A stretch of DNA of 64,000 nucleotides from Mycolicibacterium gadium (GTDB taxonomy: Bacteria > Actinomycetota > Actinomycetes > Mycobacteriales > Mycobacteriaceae): contig NZ_AP022608.1 in the NCBI RefSeq assembly GCF_010728925.1, positions 1,984,001 through 2,048,000 on the forward strand, in the 5' to 3' direction. Made by a program: the position numbers and the translations under genes. The notes beneath the pieces are model-generated. The model was not told where the DNA came from, searched no databases, and saw nothing but the letters and a program-made list of their open reading frames with translations. Positions 54,356 to 63,307 of the stretch are shown piece after piece. Each line of letters begins with the position of its first letter. Within the stretch, counting starts at the first letter, position 1.

Positions 54356-55464
54356 GCGTTCACCGTCCGCGGCAACACACCCCGCCACGTGCCCCCGCGC
54401 ACCGGACCGGTGACCAGCGGCAGGTCCAGCGTCGACAGCATGCCGGCCGGTGCGGCGATGACCGCCGGAATGGCGTTGAGTGGGCGCATCACCGTCGCAT
54501 AGGTCAGGCCGCGCATATTGTTTCCGCGGCCGTGCATCTCGATATCGACGGTGTAAGTCGGCAGGCCGTCCACGATAACCCGGTACCCACCGTGCGGCGA
54601 CGGATGCCGCGGCCAGTCCGGTGCGGAGACTTCGCCCATGCGAGTGATGTGTTCCAGCACCACCCGCTCTTCGCCGTCCACCATCCCCGCGAGCTTGAAT
54701 CGCATGCCCCCCATGGTCCCTGGCTCGACCCAGCCGGAAGCCACCTCGTAACGCTCTGTGGCCAGCCACTTCTCGATCGTCGTCTCGACGCGGTCCAGGG
54801 GTAACCCCACGCCGTCGGCTACGAGGTGCACCGTCGGCGCCCACAATGCAGCGAGGCGTTCGGGGTCGAACAACGGGGCAGGATGGTCCGGCGGGTGCGC
54901 GAAGCCCATGAAGTCGAACATGATGTTGGGCTGGTTGATCGGGCCATAGTCGAGTATCTCGAGCATGGTGATGGTGTCGACGCGACTGGAGAAGCCGGTC
55001 ATGGTCAACGCGATGACATCGTTGGCCCAGCCGGGATCGACGCCACTGTTGAAGAAGCTGGTGCCGCCCTCCTGGCAGGCCGCCGCAATGAGGTCCACGG
55101 TTTCCCGGTCGGCTGCCGGCGGGTAGCACATCGGCACCAGCGAGGTGCAGACGACGTTCTTGCCTGCCCGCAGACAGCGGGCGATGTCTTCGGCCGCTTC
55201 GCGATAGCGATAGTCGCCTGACGCGAAATAGGCGACGACGTCGGCGTCAGTCAACAACGCCTCATCGATGTCGCGGGATGCGATGACACCCGTCGGCGGC
55301 ATTCCGCAAAGGTCCCCCGCATCCTTACCATCCTTGACCTCTGCGTAGACGACGACGCCAGCCAGATCCAGGCCCGGATGGGCGATGATCGCGCGCAGCG
55401 CCCCCACGCCGACCTGCCCGGGTCCCCACAGAATCACCCGCGGATTGCGTTGACGTACCGTCAT
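54352..55464 (-). CDS. DapB-like NAD(P)-dependent dehydrogenase, operon leader
   Basis: The ATG at 55464 (370 aa) is chosen over the longer frame. Rossmann start PRVILWGPGQVGVGALRAI, then VVCTSLVPMCYP and FFNSGVDPGWANDVIAL in the substrate domain; paralogue of 6983-8071. Family members are annotated as dihydrodipicolinate-reductase-like but lie in catabolic clusters. First gene of a six-gene unit. A palindromic motif TGAGAA-N6-TTCTCA lies 33 bp upstream. Confidence 0.82.
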   Translation of the reverse strand: MTVRQRNPRVILWGPGQVGVGALRAIIAHPGLDLAGVVVYAEVKDGKDAGDLCGMPPTGVIASRDIDEALLTDADVVAYFASGDYRYREAAEDIARCLRAGKNVVCTSLVPMCYPPAADRETVDLIAAACQEGGTSFFNSGVDPGWANDVIALTMTGFSSRVDTITMLEILDYGPINQPNIMFDFMGFAHPPDHPAPLFDPERLAALWAPTVHLVADGVGLPLDRVETTIEKWLATERYEVASGWVEPGTMGGMRFKLAGMVDGEERVVLEHITRMGEVSAPDWPRHPSPHGGYRVIVDGLPTYTVDIEMHGRGNNMRGLTYATVMRPLNAIPAVIAAPAGMLSTLDLPLVTGPVRGGTWRGVLPRTVNA

Positions 55465-55496
55465 GTGCACCCTTCCCGACTGTGCTGTCCGAGCTG

Positions 55497-55514
55497 TGAG
55501 AACATACCTTCTCA
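55497..55514. promoter_or_regulatory. TGAGAA-N6-TTCTCA operator candidate
   Basis: A perfect 6-bp inverted repeat (55497-55502 and 55509-55514) in the divergent promoter of the DapB-like operon and the enoyl-CoA hydratase. Similar GRGAA-N6-TTCT sites occur at 59942 and 60052 by the TetR gene. A second small repeat, GGTAA-cacca-TTACC, lies nearby at about 55520-55535. Confidence 0.6.
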
Positions 55515-55560
55515 TATTTCGGTAACACCATTACCGTACTGCAGAACCTGGAGGAGCCCG

Positions 55561-56469
55561 GTGACCGACTACAAATTCCTGAAATGGGAGACGTTCGACG
55601 ACGGCATGATCGTGCGCATCTCGCTAAACCGGCCCGAACAGCGGAACGCCCAGAACCGCGGCATGCTCGTCGAACTCGACGAGGCGTTCGGTCGCGCCGA
55701 AGCCGACGACAAGGTTCGCGTGGTGATCCTCGCCGGCGAAGGCAAGATGTTCTCGTCGGGTCACGACATCGGCTCGAAGCAGGCCAGCGCGGAATTTCGG
55801 CCAGGCCCCGATCAGCACCCGACCGCGGCGATCAACGGAGGTACCCGGGAGGGCGCCGAGAAGATCATGCTGCAGGAATGGCACTACTTCTTCCAGAACA
55901 CGCTGCGGTGGCGCAACCTACGCAAGATCACCATCGCTCAGGTCCATGGCGATGTGTTCTCGGCGGGCCTCATGCTGATGTGGGCATGCGACCTCATTGT
56001 CGGCAGTGAAGAGGTGCGCTTCGCCGACGTCGTCGGCACCCGACTCGGCATGTGCGGCATGGAGTACTTCGGCCACCCCTGGGAGTTCGGTCCGCGAAAG
56101 GCCAAGGAACTCATGCTCACCGGCGACGCCATCGACATTCACGAGGCACATCAGCTCGGGATGGTGAGCAAGGTGTTCACGCGCGACGAATTAGCTGATC
56201 GCACAATTGATATGGCCCGTCGTATCGCGGAGGTGCCCACCATGGCGGCGCTGTTGATCAAGGAGTCGGTCAACCAGACCGTCGACAACATGGGCTTCTA
56301 CAACTCGTTGCAGTCGTGCTTCACGCTGCACCAGCTGAACCATTCCCACTGGGTGGGTGTTCGTGACGACAAACGTGCGACCGCAGGTCCGGAGAACGGC
56401 GTGCCGGACTGGCGCACCGCGCCCCCGATCGTCCTGTCGGTCAAGGATCAGGTCAGAGCCGATTCATGA
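55561..56469 (+). CDS. enoyl-CoA hydratase/isomerase family
   Basis: The GTG at 55561 has GGAGGAG at 55550-55556; 302 aa. Crotonase fold: ISLNRPEQRNAQNRGML, VILAGEGKMFSSGHDI (oxyanion loop), VHGDVFSAGLML and a C-terminus with HQLGMVSKVF. The usual catalytic Glu loop is replaced by FADVVGTRLGM, so the exact reaction is uncertain. Divergent from the DapB-like operon; overlaps the thioesterase by 4 bp. Confidence 0.88.
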   Translation: MTDYKFLKWETFDDGMIVRISLNRPEQRNAQNRGMLVELDEAFGRAEADDKVRVVILAGEGKMFSSGHDIGSKQASAEFRPGPDQHPTAAINGGTREGAEKIMLQEWHYFFQNTLRWRNLRKITIAQVHGDVFSAGLMLMWACDLIVGSEEVRFADVVGTRLGMCGMEYFGHPWEFGPRKAKELMLTGDAIDIHEAHQLGMVSKVFTRDELADRTIDMARRIAEVPTMAALLIKESVNQTVDNMGFYNSLQSCFTLHQLNHSHWVGVRDDKRATAGPENGVPDWRTAPPIVLSVKDQVRADS

Positions 56470-56897
56470 CACCACGCCCCATGCAGGTGACCATCCCCGA
56501 TCACCTCTTCGCGCAGCTGCCGTTCTTCGACGTCATCGACTCGGATGACACGGTGGTCGTAGACCTCGAGAACCGCGCGGATCTGGTGAACATTCGTGGT
56601 GCGCTACAGGGCGGATTGGTCGCTACCCTCATCGACGTCGCGGGGGGCAGGCTCGCGATCAAGTACACCGGCGAGGGTGCGGGTGCGAGCACTGCCGACA
56701 TGACGATCCACTTCCTTGCTCCGATCATGGAAGGTCCGGCCCGCGCCACCGCCACCCTGGTACGGGCGGGTAAGCGCACGATCGTCGTCGCGGTCGACGT
56801 GACAGACGTCGGCGCTGACCGACTGGCGGCACGCGCGACGCTGAGCTTCGCTGTCCTGACTCCGAGGCAGCCGGTTCAGCCCGCGGCCGCCCCGTAG
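56466..56897 (+). CDS. hotdog-fold (PaaI-like) thioesterase
   Basis: 143 aa; ATG overlaps the upstream stop (ATGA). Hotdog signature: NIRGALQGGLVATLIDVAGG with the Gly-Gly turn before the long helix, and ADMTIHFLAP as the central strand. It should hydrolyse an acyl-CoA, releasing CoA in the pathway. It converges on and overlaps by 22 bp the frameshifted acyl-CoA dehydrogenase. Confidence 0.88.
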   Translation: MTPRPMQVTIPDHLFAQLPFFDVIDSDDTVVVDLENRADLVNIRGALQGGLVATLIDVAGGRLAIKYTGEGAGASTADMTIHFLAPIMEGPARATATLVRAGKRTIVVAVDVTDVGADRLAARATLSFAVLTPRQPVQPAAAP

Positions 56898-57891
56898 CGC
56901 GCGTCGGCGACCCGGTCCAGCGCCACGCCCGGCTCGCCGTACACCATCGCCCATCCCCTGGCTCGCCGATAGTACAGCTGGATGTCGCCTTCCATACCGA
57001 ACCCGTAGCCACCGTGGATGTGCAGACTGCGATGTGTTGCGTCCCGGGCGGTCTCGTATGCGAAGGCGAACGCCATCGCGGACAGCTCGCGGGCACGCTC
57101 GGGTTCGTCGGCGAACGCGCATGCCGCCTTGAGCGCCAACAGACGCGCTCCGTCCGCGGCTGTGGCGCTGTCGGCGAGCGGATGGGAGACGGCTTGAAAC
57201 GTTCCGATCGCGGTGCCGAATGCGTGTCTCTGCTTGGCATAGTCGACGCCCATTTCGACGGCTTTCTTCGCCGCACCCGCGAGCGCGGCAGAAGTCAACG
57301 CGAGCCACAAGTCGAGGGCAGCCTCAAACAGGCCCTCGCGTCCTCGCCTTCGGCGAGAACAGCGGCGTCGTCGATCGTGATGTCCGCGAGGGGCAAGGAG
57401 CCGAGATTGGTTACAGGACAGCGGTTCTCAGCGACGGGAACCGCGACAACCCGTCCGTCGACGAACGCGACGACCGCGTCCGCGACCGCTCCGGCTGGCA
57501 CGAGTTTCAGCGAATCGCCATAGCCTCGGCGCGGCGTGAAGCTGATGAGTTTGTCGCCTGCCAGTGCATAGCCGAGCAACTCGGCGCCCGGCTCCCCACA
57601 TCCGGCGAGTACTCGGGCAGCGACCTGACTCTCGATGACGGGAGCCGATGCGACAGCCCGACCGAATTGTTCCGCGATCAATGCCAGGTCCACCTCGGAA
57701 GCGGCCCAGCCGCCTGCGGCTTCATCGACGGCCATTTCAATGACGCCGGTCTCGAGCAGCGCCTTCCACAGTTTGGGATCGAATCCCAATGGCTCCGCGG
57801 CCCGCACACGTTCGGATGTGGATTCCCGGGCATACATCGCCGCGAACGAATCGACCAGCTGTCGTTGTTCGCCAGAGAGGCTCAGATCCAC
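56876..57891 (-). pseudogene. acyl-CoA dehydrogenase with single-base frameshift
   Basis: Two frames together make one acyl-CoA dehydrogenase. The N-terminal part (from GTG 57891; LSLSGEQRQLVDSFAAMY) runs to EGEDARA and then into nonsense; the C-terminal part resumes with LWLALTSAALAGAAKKA, DYAKQRHAFGTAIG and IHGGYGFGMEGDIQLYYRR. Length 1016 nt is one short of 339 codons; one extra G in the GGG at about 57333-57335 restores it. Either a recent pseudogene or a homopolymer error. Confidence 0.78.
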
Positions 57892-57922
57892 CTACTCGGC
57901 CCCCTCACATGCGGATACGGTT

Positions 57923-57940
57923 ACTCTCACAAATGAGAGT
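57923..57940. promoter_or_regulatory. ACTCTCA-caaa-TGAGAGT palindrome
   Basis: An 18-bp palindrome with 7-bp perfect arms in the 104-bp region between the divergent acyl-CoA dehydrogenase genes. It shares the TCTCA/TGAGA core with the GRGAA-N6-TTCT sites but differs in spacing. A plausible regulator site. Confidence 0.5.
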
Positions 57941-57995
57941 AGCATTATCGCCTTGCATCGCTATCGGCATGCCCGACGACAGATTGGTTCACACG

Positions 57996-59156
57996 ATGGA
58001 CTTTCGACTGGCCACCGATGTTGAGGCGTTCCGCGACGACGTCCGCGCCCACCTCCGGGAGGCGTTGACTCCGAAGTTCGAGGAGCGCATATACCGCAGT
58101 GGCGTCGCACACGATGACGATTTCGCCAAAGGGCTTGTCGACAAAGGACTTTTCGCACCGAGCTGGCCTGCTGAGTACGGCGGCCGCGACAGCGGCGTCT
58201 GGGAGGACCAAGTACTCCGAGAGGAACTTATGCGCGCCGATGCGCCGGCGTACTTGTCGGAGACCACAAGAATGGTCGCGGGGATCATCCGCGAGGTCGG
58301 CAATCCCGCTATGCGGGACCGCGTCCTTGCCGGCGCGCTAAGGGGCGATATCACCATCGCGCTTGGGTTCACCGAACCCGAGTGCGGCTCCGACGTAGCT
58401 GCCGCAAGTACAAAAGCCGTGCGCGACGGTGACGAATGGGTCATCAACGGCTCCAAGATGTTCACGACCAACGGGCACATCGCCGACTACGTGTTCCTGC
58501 TGGCACGCACCAGCCCCGAGAAGCCGAAGCACAAGGGTCTGACGATGTTCCTCGTCCCGCTCGATGTCGACGGATTCGAGGCCCAGGCGGTGTGGACGCT
58601 CTCGGGTGAGCGCACCAACATCACCTTCTACAGCGATGTACGGATCAGCGACGAATGGCGCATCGGCGACGTCGACGCAGGATGGCGGGTCTTGAGCTTG
58701 TCCCTGCAGGACGAACATGCGTCCGGCTGGGGTCCGCATATCGCGCGCCTCCTCCACCATGCCGAGCAGTGGGCACAAACCACTTGTGCGGACGACGGTT
58801 CGCCGCAGATCACCAGAGACGATGTGCGCCGGCGCATCGCACGGGTCGCGATCGAGCACGAGGTTTCCATGCTCCTTCAGCATCGCTGCGTCTGGATGAC
58901 AGAGGCGGGGCAGACCCCGGTCGCCGAAGGACCGATGTCCAAGGTCTTCAGCACCGAAGCCCTGGCGCGCGCCAGCCAGGACATCTTCGAGATGGTCGGA
59001 CCCGACGGGATGCGGAGCTACTTCGAGCCGGACGCTCCCGAGCAGGGTCGCTTCGAACACCTGATGCGATTCTCATTGGGCACCACGATCTATGCAGGTA
59101 CCAGCGAGGTGCAGCGGACCATCATCGCCCAGCGCGGGCTGGGCTTACCCCGTTAG
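57996..59156 (+). CDS. acyl-CoA dehydrogenase, FadE type
   Basis: I take the ATG at 57996 (386 aa, MDFRLATDVEAFRDDV); 57969 is an alternative. FAD/substrate loop GFTEPECGSDVAAA, and C-terminal YAGTSEVQRTIIAQRG. The YEG Glu of medium-chain enzymes is again Ala. Divergent from the frameshifted fadE; the two may have formed a heteromeric enzyme. Its 3' end overlaps the TetR gene by 12 bp. Confidence 0.9.
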   Translation: MDFRLATDVEAFRDDVRAHLREALTPKFEERIYRSGVAHDDDFAKGLVDKGLFAPSWPAEYGGRDSGVWEDQVLREELMRADAPAYLSETTRMVAGIIREVGNPAMRDRVLAGALRGDITIALGFTEPECGSDVAAASTKAVRDGDEWVINGSKMFTTNGHIADYVFLLARTSPEKPKHKGLTMFLVPLDVDGFEAQAVWTLSGERTNITFYSDVRISDEWRIGDVDAGWRVLSLSLQDEHASGWGPHIARLLHHAEQWAQTTCADDGSPQITRDDVRRRIARVAIEHEVSMLLQHRCVWMTEAGQTPVAEGPMSKVFSTEALARASQDIFEMVGPDGMRSYFEPDAPEQGRFEHLMRFSLGTTIYAGTSEVQRTIIAQRGLGLPR

Positions 59157-59933
59157 CTTCTTTGGCTTGCGAGCAGTGGTGCGACGGGGCGCCGCTTTGG
59201 CCGCAACGCTCCTCGGCTTCGTCTCCGTTGGAGGCGCGAGCGCCTGGAGGCACCACGCCCATAGCTGGTCTTCGTTCAGTTCGGCGCCCTTGACGCCAAG
59301 ATGGAACACCCCGATCTGTGCCAGCGCGATCAGCGTCGAGTTCAGCAGCGTAGTCAACTGCGCGGGGGTCAGATCCTTGCGCACCAGACCAGCGCGGGAG
59401 CACGCGGTGAGAATCTTCGTCAGTAGCTTCTGGTGGGGTTCCCAGATCTTTGCGAAATCGTCAGGACGCTCGATCTCCAGACTCAGGTTGTAGATCGTCA
59501 TCACGCGACCACCGATCGCCTCGGATGACTCCGCGCGAGACAGAAATCCGCGGCAGAATGCCTCCAGCTGTTCCAGTGGACCGTCCGCCGCCGCAACCTC
59601 CTGGCGGATCGCCTCGATGAACTGACTCGTGGCGTTCTCGTAGAGCGCCAACAGCAATTCTTCCTTACCCGCGAAGTGCTGATAGAACGCGCGCAGGCTC
59701 AGATTCGACCGATCGATCAGTGTTTGAATCGTGAAGTCGGCCTTTCCCGATTCCTCGACCAACTCCAGCGCCGCTGCCAGGAATCGCGAACTCCGCGCCA
59801 GCGCGCGGGCCCGCGCCTGACTGAGTCGACGCTCGATCGTTCGCTCCTGCCAGCTGCCCGACAGCTCGATGTCATTGTCCACGAGTTCCAGTCCGGCGTC
59901 TGGGTCCCGGCTGGCACGCTTCTTAGCAGTCAT
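59145..59933 (-). CDS. TetR-family regulator of the catabolic island (inferred)
   Basis: 262 aa. Near residues 45-95: ALELVEESGKADFTIQTLIDRS and LSLRAFYQHFAGKEELLLAL, a TetR HTH with the FYQHF recognition helix. A long basic C-terminal tail (ARKPKK) extends beyond the usual domain. Directly upstream are two GRGAA-N6-TTCT motifs, the same kind as at 55497, so it probably controls the neighbouring operons and itself. Confidence 0.87.
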   Translation of the reverse strand: MTAKKRASRDPDAGLELVDNDIELSGSWQERTIERRLSQARARALARSSRFLAAALELVEESGKADFTIQTLIDRSNLSLRAFYQHFAGKEELLLALYENATSQFIEAIRQEVAAADGPLEQLEAFCRGFLSRAESSEAIGGRVMTIYNLSLEIERPDDFAKIWEPHQKLLTKILTACSRAGLVRKDLTPAQLTTLLNSTLIALAQIGVFHLGVKGAELNEDQLWAWCLQALAPPTETKPRSVAAKAAPRRTTARKPKKLTG

Positions 59934-59941
59934 GATGCGTA

Positions 59942-59959
59942 TGAGAATACGCGTTCTGC
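59942..59959. promoter_or_regulatory. GRGAA-N6-TTCT operator candidate at TetR gene
   Basis: TGAGAATACGCGTTCTGC, with arms TGAGAA and TTCTgc six bases apart. It starts 9 bp upstream of the TetR start codon, a position compatible with autorepression. Confidence 0.55.
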
Positions 59960-60051
59960 GATCACATTGCGGGATCTACCTACACGGGTAGGTAGACAGG
60001 GCGCGACGCGGCACGCCCATGCGCTACCCTGGAAATCATCATTCTCGCTTG

Positions 60052-60069
60052 CGGGAATCAAAATTCTGC
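60052..60069. promoter_or_regulatory. GRGAA-N6-TTCT operator candidate at amidohydrolase
   Basis: CGGGAATCAAAATTCTGC, the same geometry as the TetR-proximal site (GRGAAT-N5-TTCTGC), 39 bp before the amidohydrolase start. Confidence 0.55.
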
Positions 60070-60107
60070 AAGATGAAGCCGCAGTTCGTCCTCGAAGGAG
60101 TGCAGCC

Positions 60108-61295
60108 TTGACCGCAGATATTCTCATCGTTTCCCCGGACGACCACCTCGTCGAGCCGGCCGATCTGTGGACGTCCCGGCTGCCCGAGCGCTACCGGGAC
60201 ATCGGGCCGAGAATCATTCGACACCGCGGCCGCATGGATCCCAGTGTCACGTCCGACGTCGCGTTCGTCGATGACGAGGACGGTCGCGACGCCGACATCT
60301 GGCACTACGAGGATTCGATCATCCCCATTCCGCTCATCAGCGCGGCCGCCGGATACGAGATCGACGAGCTCACCACCGATCCGATCACCTACGAGGAGAT
60401 GCGACCCGGCTGCTTCCGCCCCAAGGATCGACTCGCCGACATGGACATCGCGGGCATCGAGGCCTCGGCATGCTTTCCCAATACCCTGGTTCGCTTCTGC
60501 GGTCAGCGCTTCCTGCACGCCAAAGACAAAGACCTGGCACTGCTCTGCGTCCAGGCGTACAACGACTTCCAGATCGACGAGTGGGGCGGCGACTCCAACG
60601 GCAGACTCATCCCGCTGGGCATCATCCCGCTCTGGGACGTCGATCTTGCCGTCAAGGAGGTCGACCGGGTAGCAGCCAAGGGGATGCCGGCCGTGTGCTT
60701 CTCCGAGTTGCCCGCGCGCCTCGACCTGCCGTCCATCCACAGCGGCTACTGGGACCCGTTCTTTGCGGCATGCGAGCGCAACGAGGTCGGCATCATGCTG
60801 CACATCGGGTCGAGTTCCTCGCTCACCACGTCCTCTCCGGACTCGCCGCACGTTGTCACGAGCGCTTTGATGGCGGTCAACTGCACCATCGCGCTGGTCG
60901 ACTGGCTGTTCTCGGCCAAGCTGAAACAGTTCCCCAAGCTCAAGATCGCCTTCGCGGAGGCACAGGCGGGCTGGATTCCCTATTACCTGCAGCGCGTCGA
61001 CGAAGTCTGGGAAGACCGGCGGGCGTGGGGCGGCATCCATCCCCTCCTGACCGAACCGCCGAGCAACCAAGTGCCCGGGCGCGTATGGTTCTCCACCTTC
61101 GGTGACCCCGTCGCGTTCCGCATCCTCGACCTCGTCGGCGAGGATCAGCTCATGTTTGAGACCGACTATCCGCACAACGACACCAACTGGCCGAACAGCA
61201 TGGACGTCGCCAACAAGGCGACCGAAGGCCTCGATGAGGAGACCAAGCGAAAAGTGCTGTCCACCAACGCGAAGAACTTCTTCGGAATGGCCTAG
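60108..61295 (+). CDS. amidohydrolase-2 family metal-dependent hydrolase
   Basis: The TTG at 60108 has GAAGGAG (60094-60100) at correct spacing; 395 aa. TIM-barrel amidohydrolase: N-terminal VSPDDHLVEPADLW in place of the metal D-x-H pair, then EVGIMLHIGSSSS and FAEAQAGWIPYYLQRV, and FETDYPHNDTNWPNS with the last metal-site Asp near the end. The family includes decarboxylases such as ACMSD/LigW as well as hydrolases. In a catabolic island it could cleave a ring-fission product. Divergent from the TetR gene. Confidence 0.88.
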   Translation: MTADILIVSPDDHLVEPADLWTSRLPERYRDIGPRIIRHRGRMDPSVTSDVAFVDDEDGRDADIWHYEDSIIPIPLISAAAGYEIDELTTDPITYEEMRPGCFRPKDRLADMDIAGIEASACFPNTLVRFCGQRFLHAKDKDLALLCVQAYNDFQIDEWGGDSNGRLIPLGIIPLWDVDLAVKEVDRVAAKGMPAVCFSELPARLDLPSIHSGYWDPFFAACERNEVGIMLHIGSSSSLTTSSPDSPHVVTSALMAVNCTIALVDWLFSAKLKQFPKLKIAFAEAQAGWIPYYLQRVDEVWEDRRAWGGIHPLLTEPPSNQVPGRVWFSTFGDPVAFRILDLVGEDQLMFETDYPHNDTNWPNSMDVANKATEGLDEETKRKVLSTNAKNFFGMA

Positions 61296-61303
61296 CTGCC
61301 GCT

Positions 61304-61365
61304 CGCGAGCAGACGCCTCACTCCCCAGTTTATCGGCGATTCAGGGGCTTTCACGTCTGCTCGCG
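61304..61365. terminator. hairpin element related to the one at 35161
   Basis: CGCGAGCAGACG (61304-61315) and CGTCTGCTCGCG (61354-61365) are perfect outer arms; inside, CCCC and GGGG can extend the stem. The right arm read in reverse continues GTGAAA and then a C4 tract, nearly identical to the 35161 copy. It lies between convergent genes, as that one does. Confidence 0.7.
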
Positions 61366-61373
61366 CTGACGGA

Positions 61374-62198
61374 CTAGAGCGCCTTCCAGTCTGGCTTGCG
61401 CTTCTCGAGGAAGGCTCGCGGTCCCTCGACGGCGTCCTTCGTCAGCGCCACCTTCATGCGGTAGTTCTCGGCGAGCAGTTCGGCCTCGTAGATCGGCAGG
61501 TTCATGCCCTTTCGGACCGCCATACGCGAACCACGCACCGCAAGAGGTGCATTCGAATTCACCACTTCCGCGATCTCCCACGCACGATCCATCAGCGATT
61601 CGTGTGAGACCACCTCGGTGAAAACGCCCAGATCGTAGGCTCGCTGAGCGTCGAGCCGCTCGTGCTTACCCATGAGAATCAAACGCATGGCCACCGGCAG
61701 CGGCAGAATGCGCGCCAACCGTACCCCCTCGCGTCCCGAGGTCACGCCGATACTCACGTGCGGGTCCATCAAAGTCGCATGCTCGGACGCAATCGTGATG
61801 TCTGCTGTCGTGACGAGATCCATTCCCGCACCACACGCTATGCCGTTGACCGCGCAGATGATCGGCTTGGTCATCTGCATCCATGGGGGGGTTGCCTCCT
61901 GTGGTGCGTCCCACTGCCGCATCGAACTCAGGATCGGCTCGCCCTGGTTGTCGATGCCCGCTGCGTTCTCCATGTCGTGGTCGGCGGCCTTGTTCACGTC
62001 AGCGCCCACGCACAGCGCGCGGCCCGCACCGGTGATGATCATCGTCCAGATGTCTTGCGACTTCTCGATCTCCGCGTACGCCACTGCGAGTTCGGCGATC
62101 ATCTCGTCGTTGATCGCGTTGAGCACTTCAGGCCGGTTCAGCGTCACACAGGCGGTGTGACCCCGCACCTCCACCTCGATCGTGTCGTATTCGCTCAC
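61374..62198 (-). CDS. enoyl-CoA hydratase/isomerase family
   Basis: The GTG at 62198 gives 274 aa, MSEYDTIEVEVRGHTACVTLNRP. Crotonase fold with MIITGAGRALCVGADV (oxyanion loop), AVNGIACGAGMDLVTTADI, and the C-terminal trimerisation helix. The usual catalytic Glu pair is not evident (DPHVSIGVTSG), so it may isomerise or hydrolyse. Starts 4 bp after the 2-hydroxyacid dehydrogenase gene on the same strand, thus co-transcribed. Confidence 0.88.
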   Translation of the reverse strand: MSEYDTIEVEVRGHTACVTLNRPEVLNAINDEMIAELAVAYAEIEKSQDIWTMIITGAGRALCVGADVNKAADHDMENAAGIDNQGEPILSSMRQWDAPQEATPPWMQMTKPIICAVNGIACGAGMDLVTTADITIASEHATLMDPHVSIGVTSGREGVRLARILPLPVAMRLILMGKHERLDAQRAYDLGVFTEVVSHESLMDRAWEIAEVVNSNAPLAVRGSRMAVRKGMNLPIYEAELLAENYRMKVALTKDAVEGPRAFLEKRKPDWKAL

Positions 62199-62202
62199 CG
62201 GA

Positions 62203-63279
62203 TCAGCCTCTTCTCTCCAAAACCGCTGTGGCGCTGGGTCGGAAACCAAAAACTCCGTGGAACCGCTCACAGTATCGCGGCCACACATCCGGATTCAGCA
62301 GCCGAGGCGGCATGCCGCCGGAAAAAATCGTCTGCCACTGCGTTGCGGTGGCGACGGCGATATCGCGCGCCGCCTCAACGGTGATGCCCGCGGTGTGCGG
62401 GGTCGCGACCACATTGTCGAGTTGCAGCAGCGGGTTGTCCTCCCGTGGTGGCTCCTCGTGGAACACGTCCAGGCCCGCGCCGGCGATACCTCCGCTGACA
62501 AGCGCGTCGTACAGCGCCCTCTCGTCGTGGACGGGCCCGCGCGCTGTCGTGATGAAGAATGCCGTCGGCTTCATGGCCGTGAACTGCGCCTTGCCGATCA
62601 GACCCTGCGTCTCCTTCGTCAGTGGACACGTCACCTGTACGAAGTCCGACCGCTCGACGAGCTGGTTCAGCGACACCAGCTGGATTCCGCGATCGCTGGC
62701 ACTCGCCTCATCGACATACGGATCGAAGACGATGACTTCCATTCCGAACGGCGCGCACAACTCGACCAGGCGGCTTCCGATGGCGCCGAGCCCGATGACG
62801 CCGAGCGTCTTGCCGAGCAACTGACTGCCCCGCAGTGCCAGCCGGTCTCCCAGCGGCCCGCTGCGCAGTGCGCGGTCGGCGATGGTGATCTTCTTGGCGA
62901 GATCGAGCATGAAGCCGAGTGCGTGCTCGGCGACCGCCTCGGCACCGGGACCGGAGTTGTTACACACTGCGATCCCCGCCCGGGTGCAGGCCTCGACGTC
63001 GATGACGTCGTATCCCGCCCCCGCCGAGCACACCGCCAGCAGCTGCGGGCAGCGTTCGACCAGCGCCCGGCCGGCCAGCCATTGCGCGCCATCATCCGCC
63101 GACGCCACATCGGTGCGGGTGGCCACCTGGTATCCGTGCGCCGATTCCAGCGCTGCCCAATTGTGTTCAGCGGGCGCGTCCAAGTCGAGCTTGACGATGT
63201 CGACATCGGACACCTCGAGGATGTCCCCCGCGGCAGGATCGGTCCAGCGTTCATAGACCAGTCGCGGCCGTACGCTCAT
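62203..63279 (-). CDS. D-2-hydroxyacid dehydrogenase
   Basis: The ATG at 63279 gives 358 aa; the longer frame is a shadow of the upstream gene. NAD Rossmann loop GVIGLGAIGSRLVE; catalytic Arg in TTARGPVHDE, Glu in DVFHEEPP and His in TPHTAG complete the Arg-Glu-His triad. It reduces a 2-keto acid or oxidises a 2-hydroxy acid. In the island it could act on a pathway keto-acid or play a regulatory redox role. Confidence 0.9.
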   Translation of the reverse strand: MSVRPRLVYERWTDPAAGDILEVSDVDIVKLDLDAPAEHNWAALESAHGYQVATRTDVASADDGAQWLAGRALVERCPQLLAVCSAGAGYDVIDVEACTRAGIAVCNNSGPGAEAVAEHALGFMLDLAKKITIADRALRSGPLGDRLALRGSQLLGKTLGVIGLGAIGSRLVELCAPFGMEVIVFDPYVDEASASDRGIQLVSLNQLVERSDFVQVTCPLTKETQGLIGKAQFTAMKPTAFFITTARGPVHDERALYDALVSGGIAGAGLDVFHEEPPREDNPLLQLDNVVATPHTAGITVEAARDIAVATATQWQTIFSGGMPPRLLNPDVWPRYCERFHGVFGFRPSATAVLERRG

Positions 63280-63307
63280 TGCCGTCTGTTCTTCGCGCAG
63301 GCGCTCA

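Noticed and set aside
54356..55129. 5' extension of the nitroreductase gene
   Set aside because: It is a shadow of the DapB-like gene in another frame.
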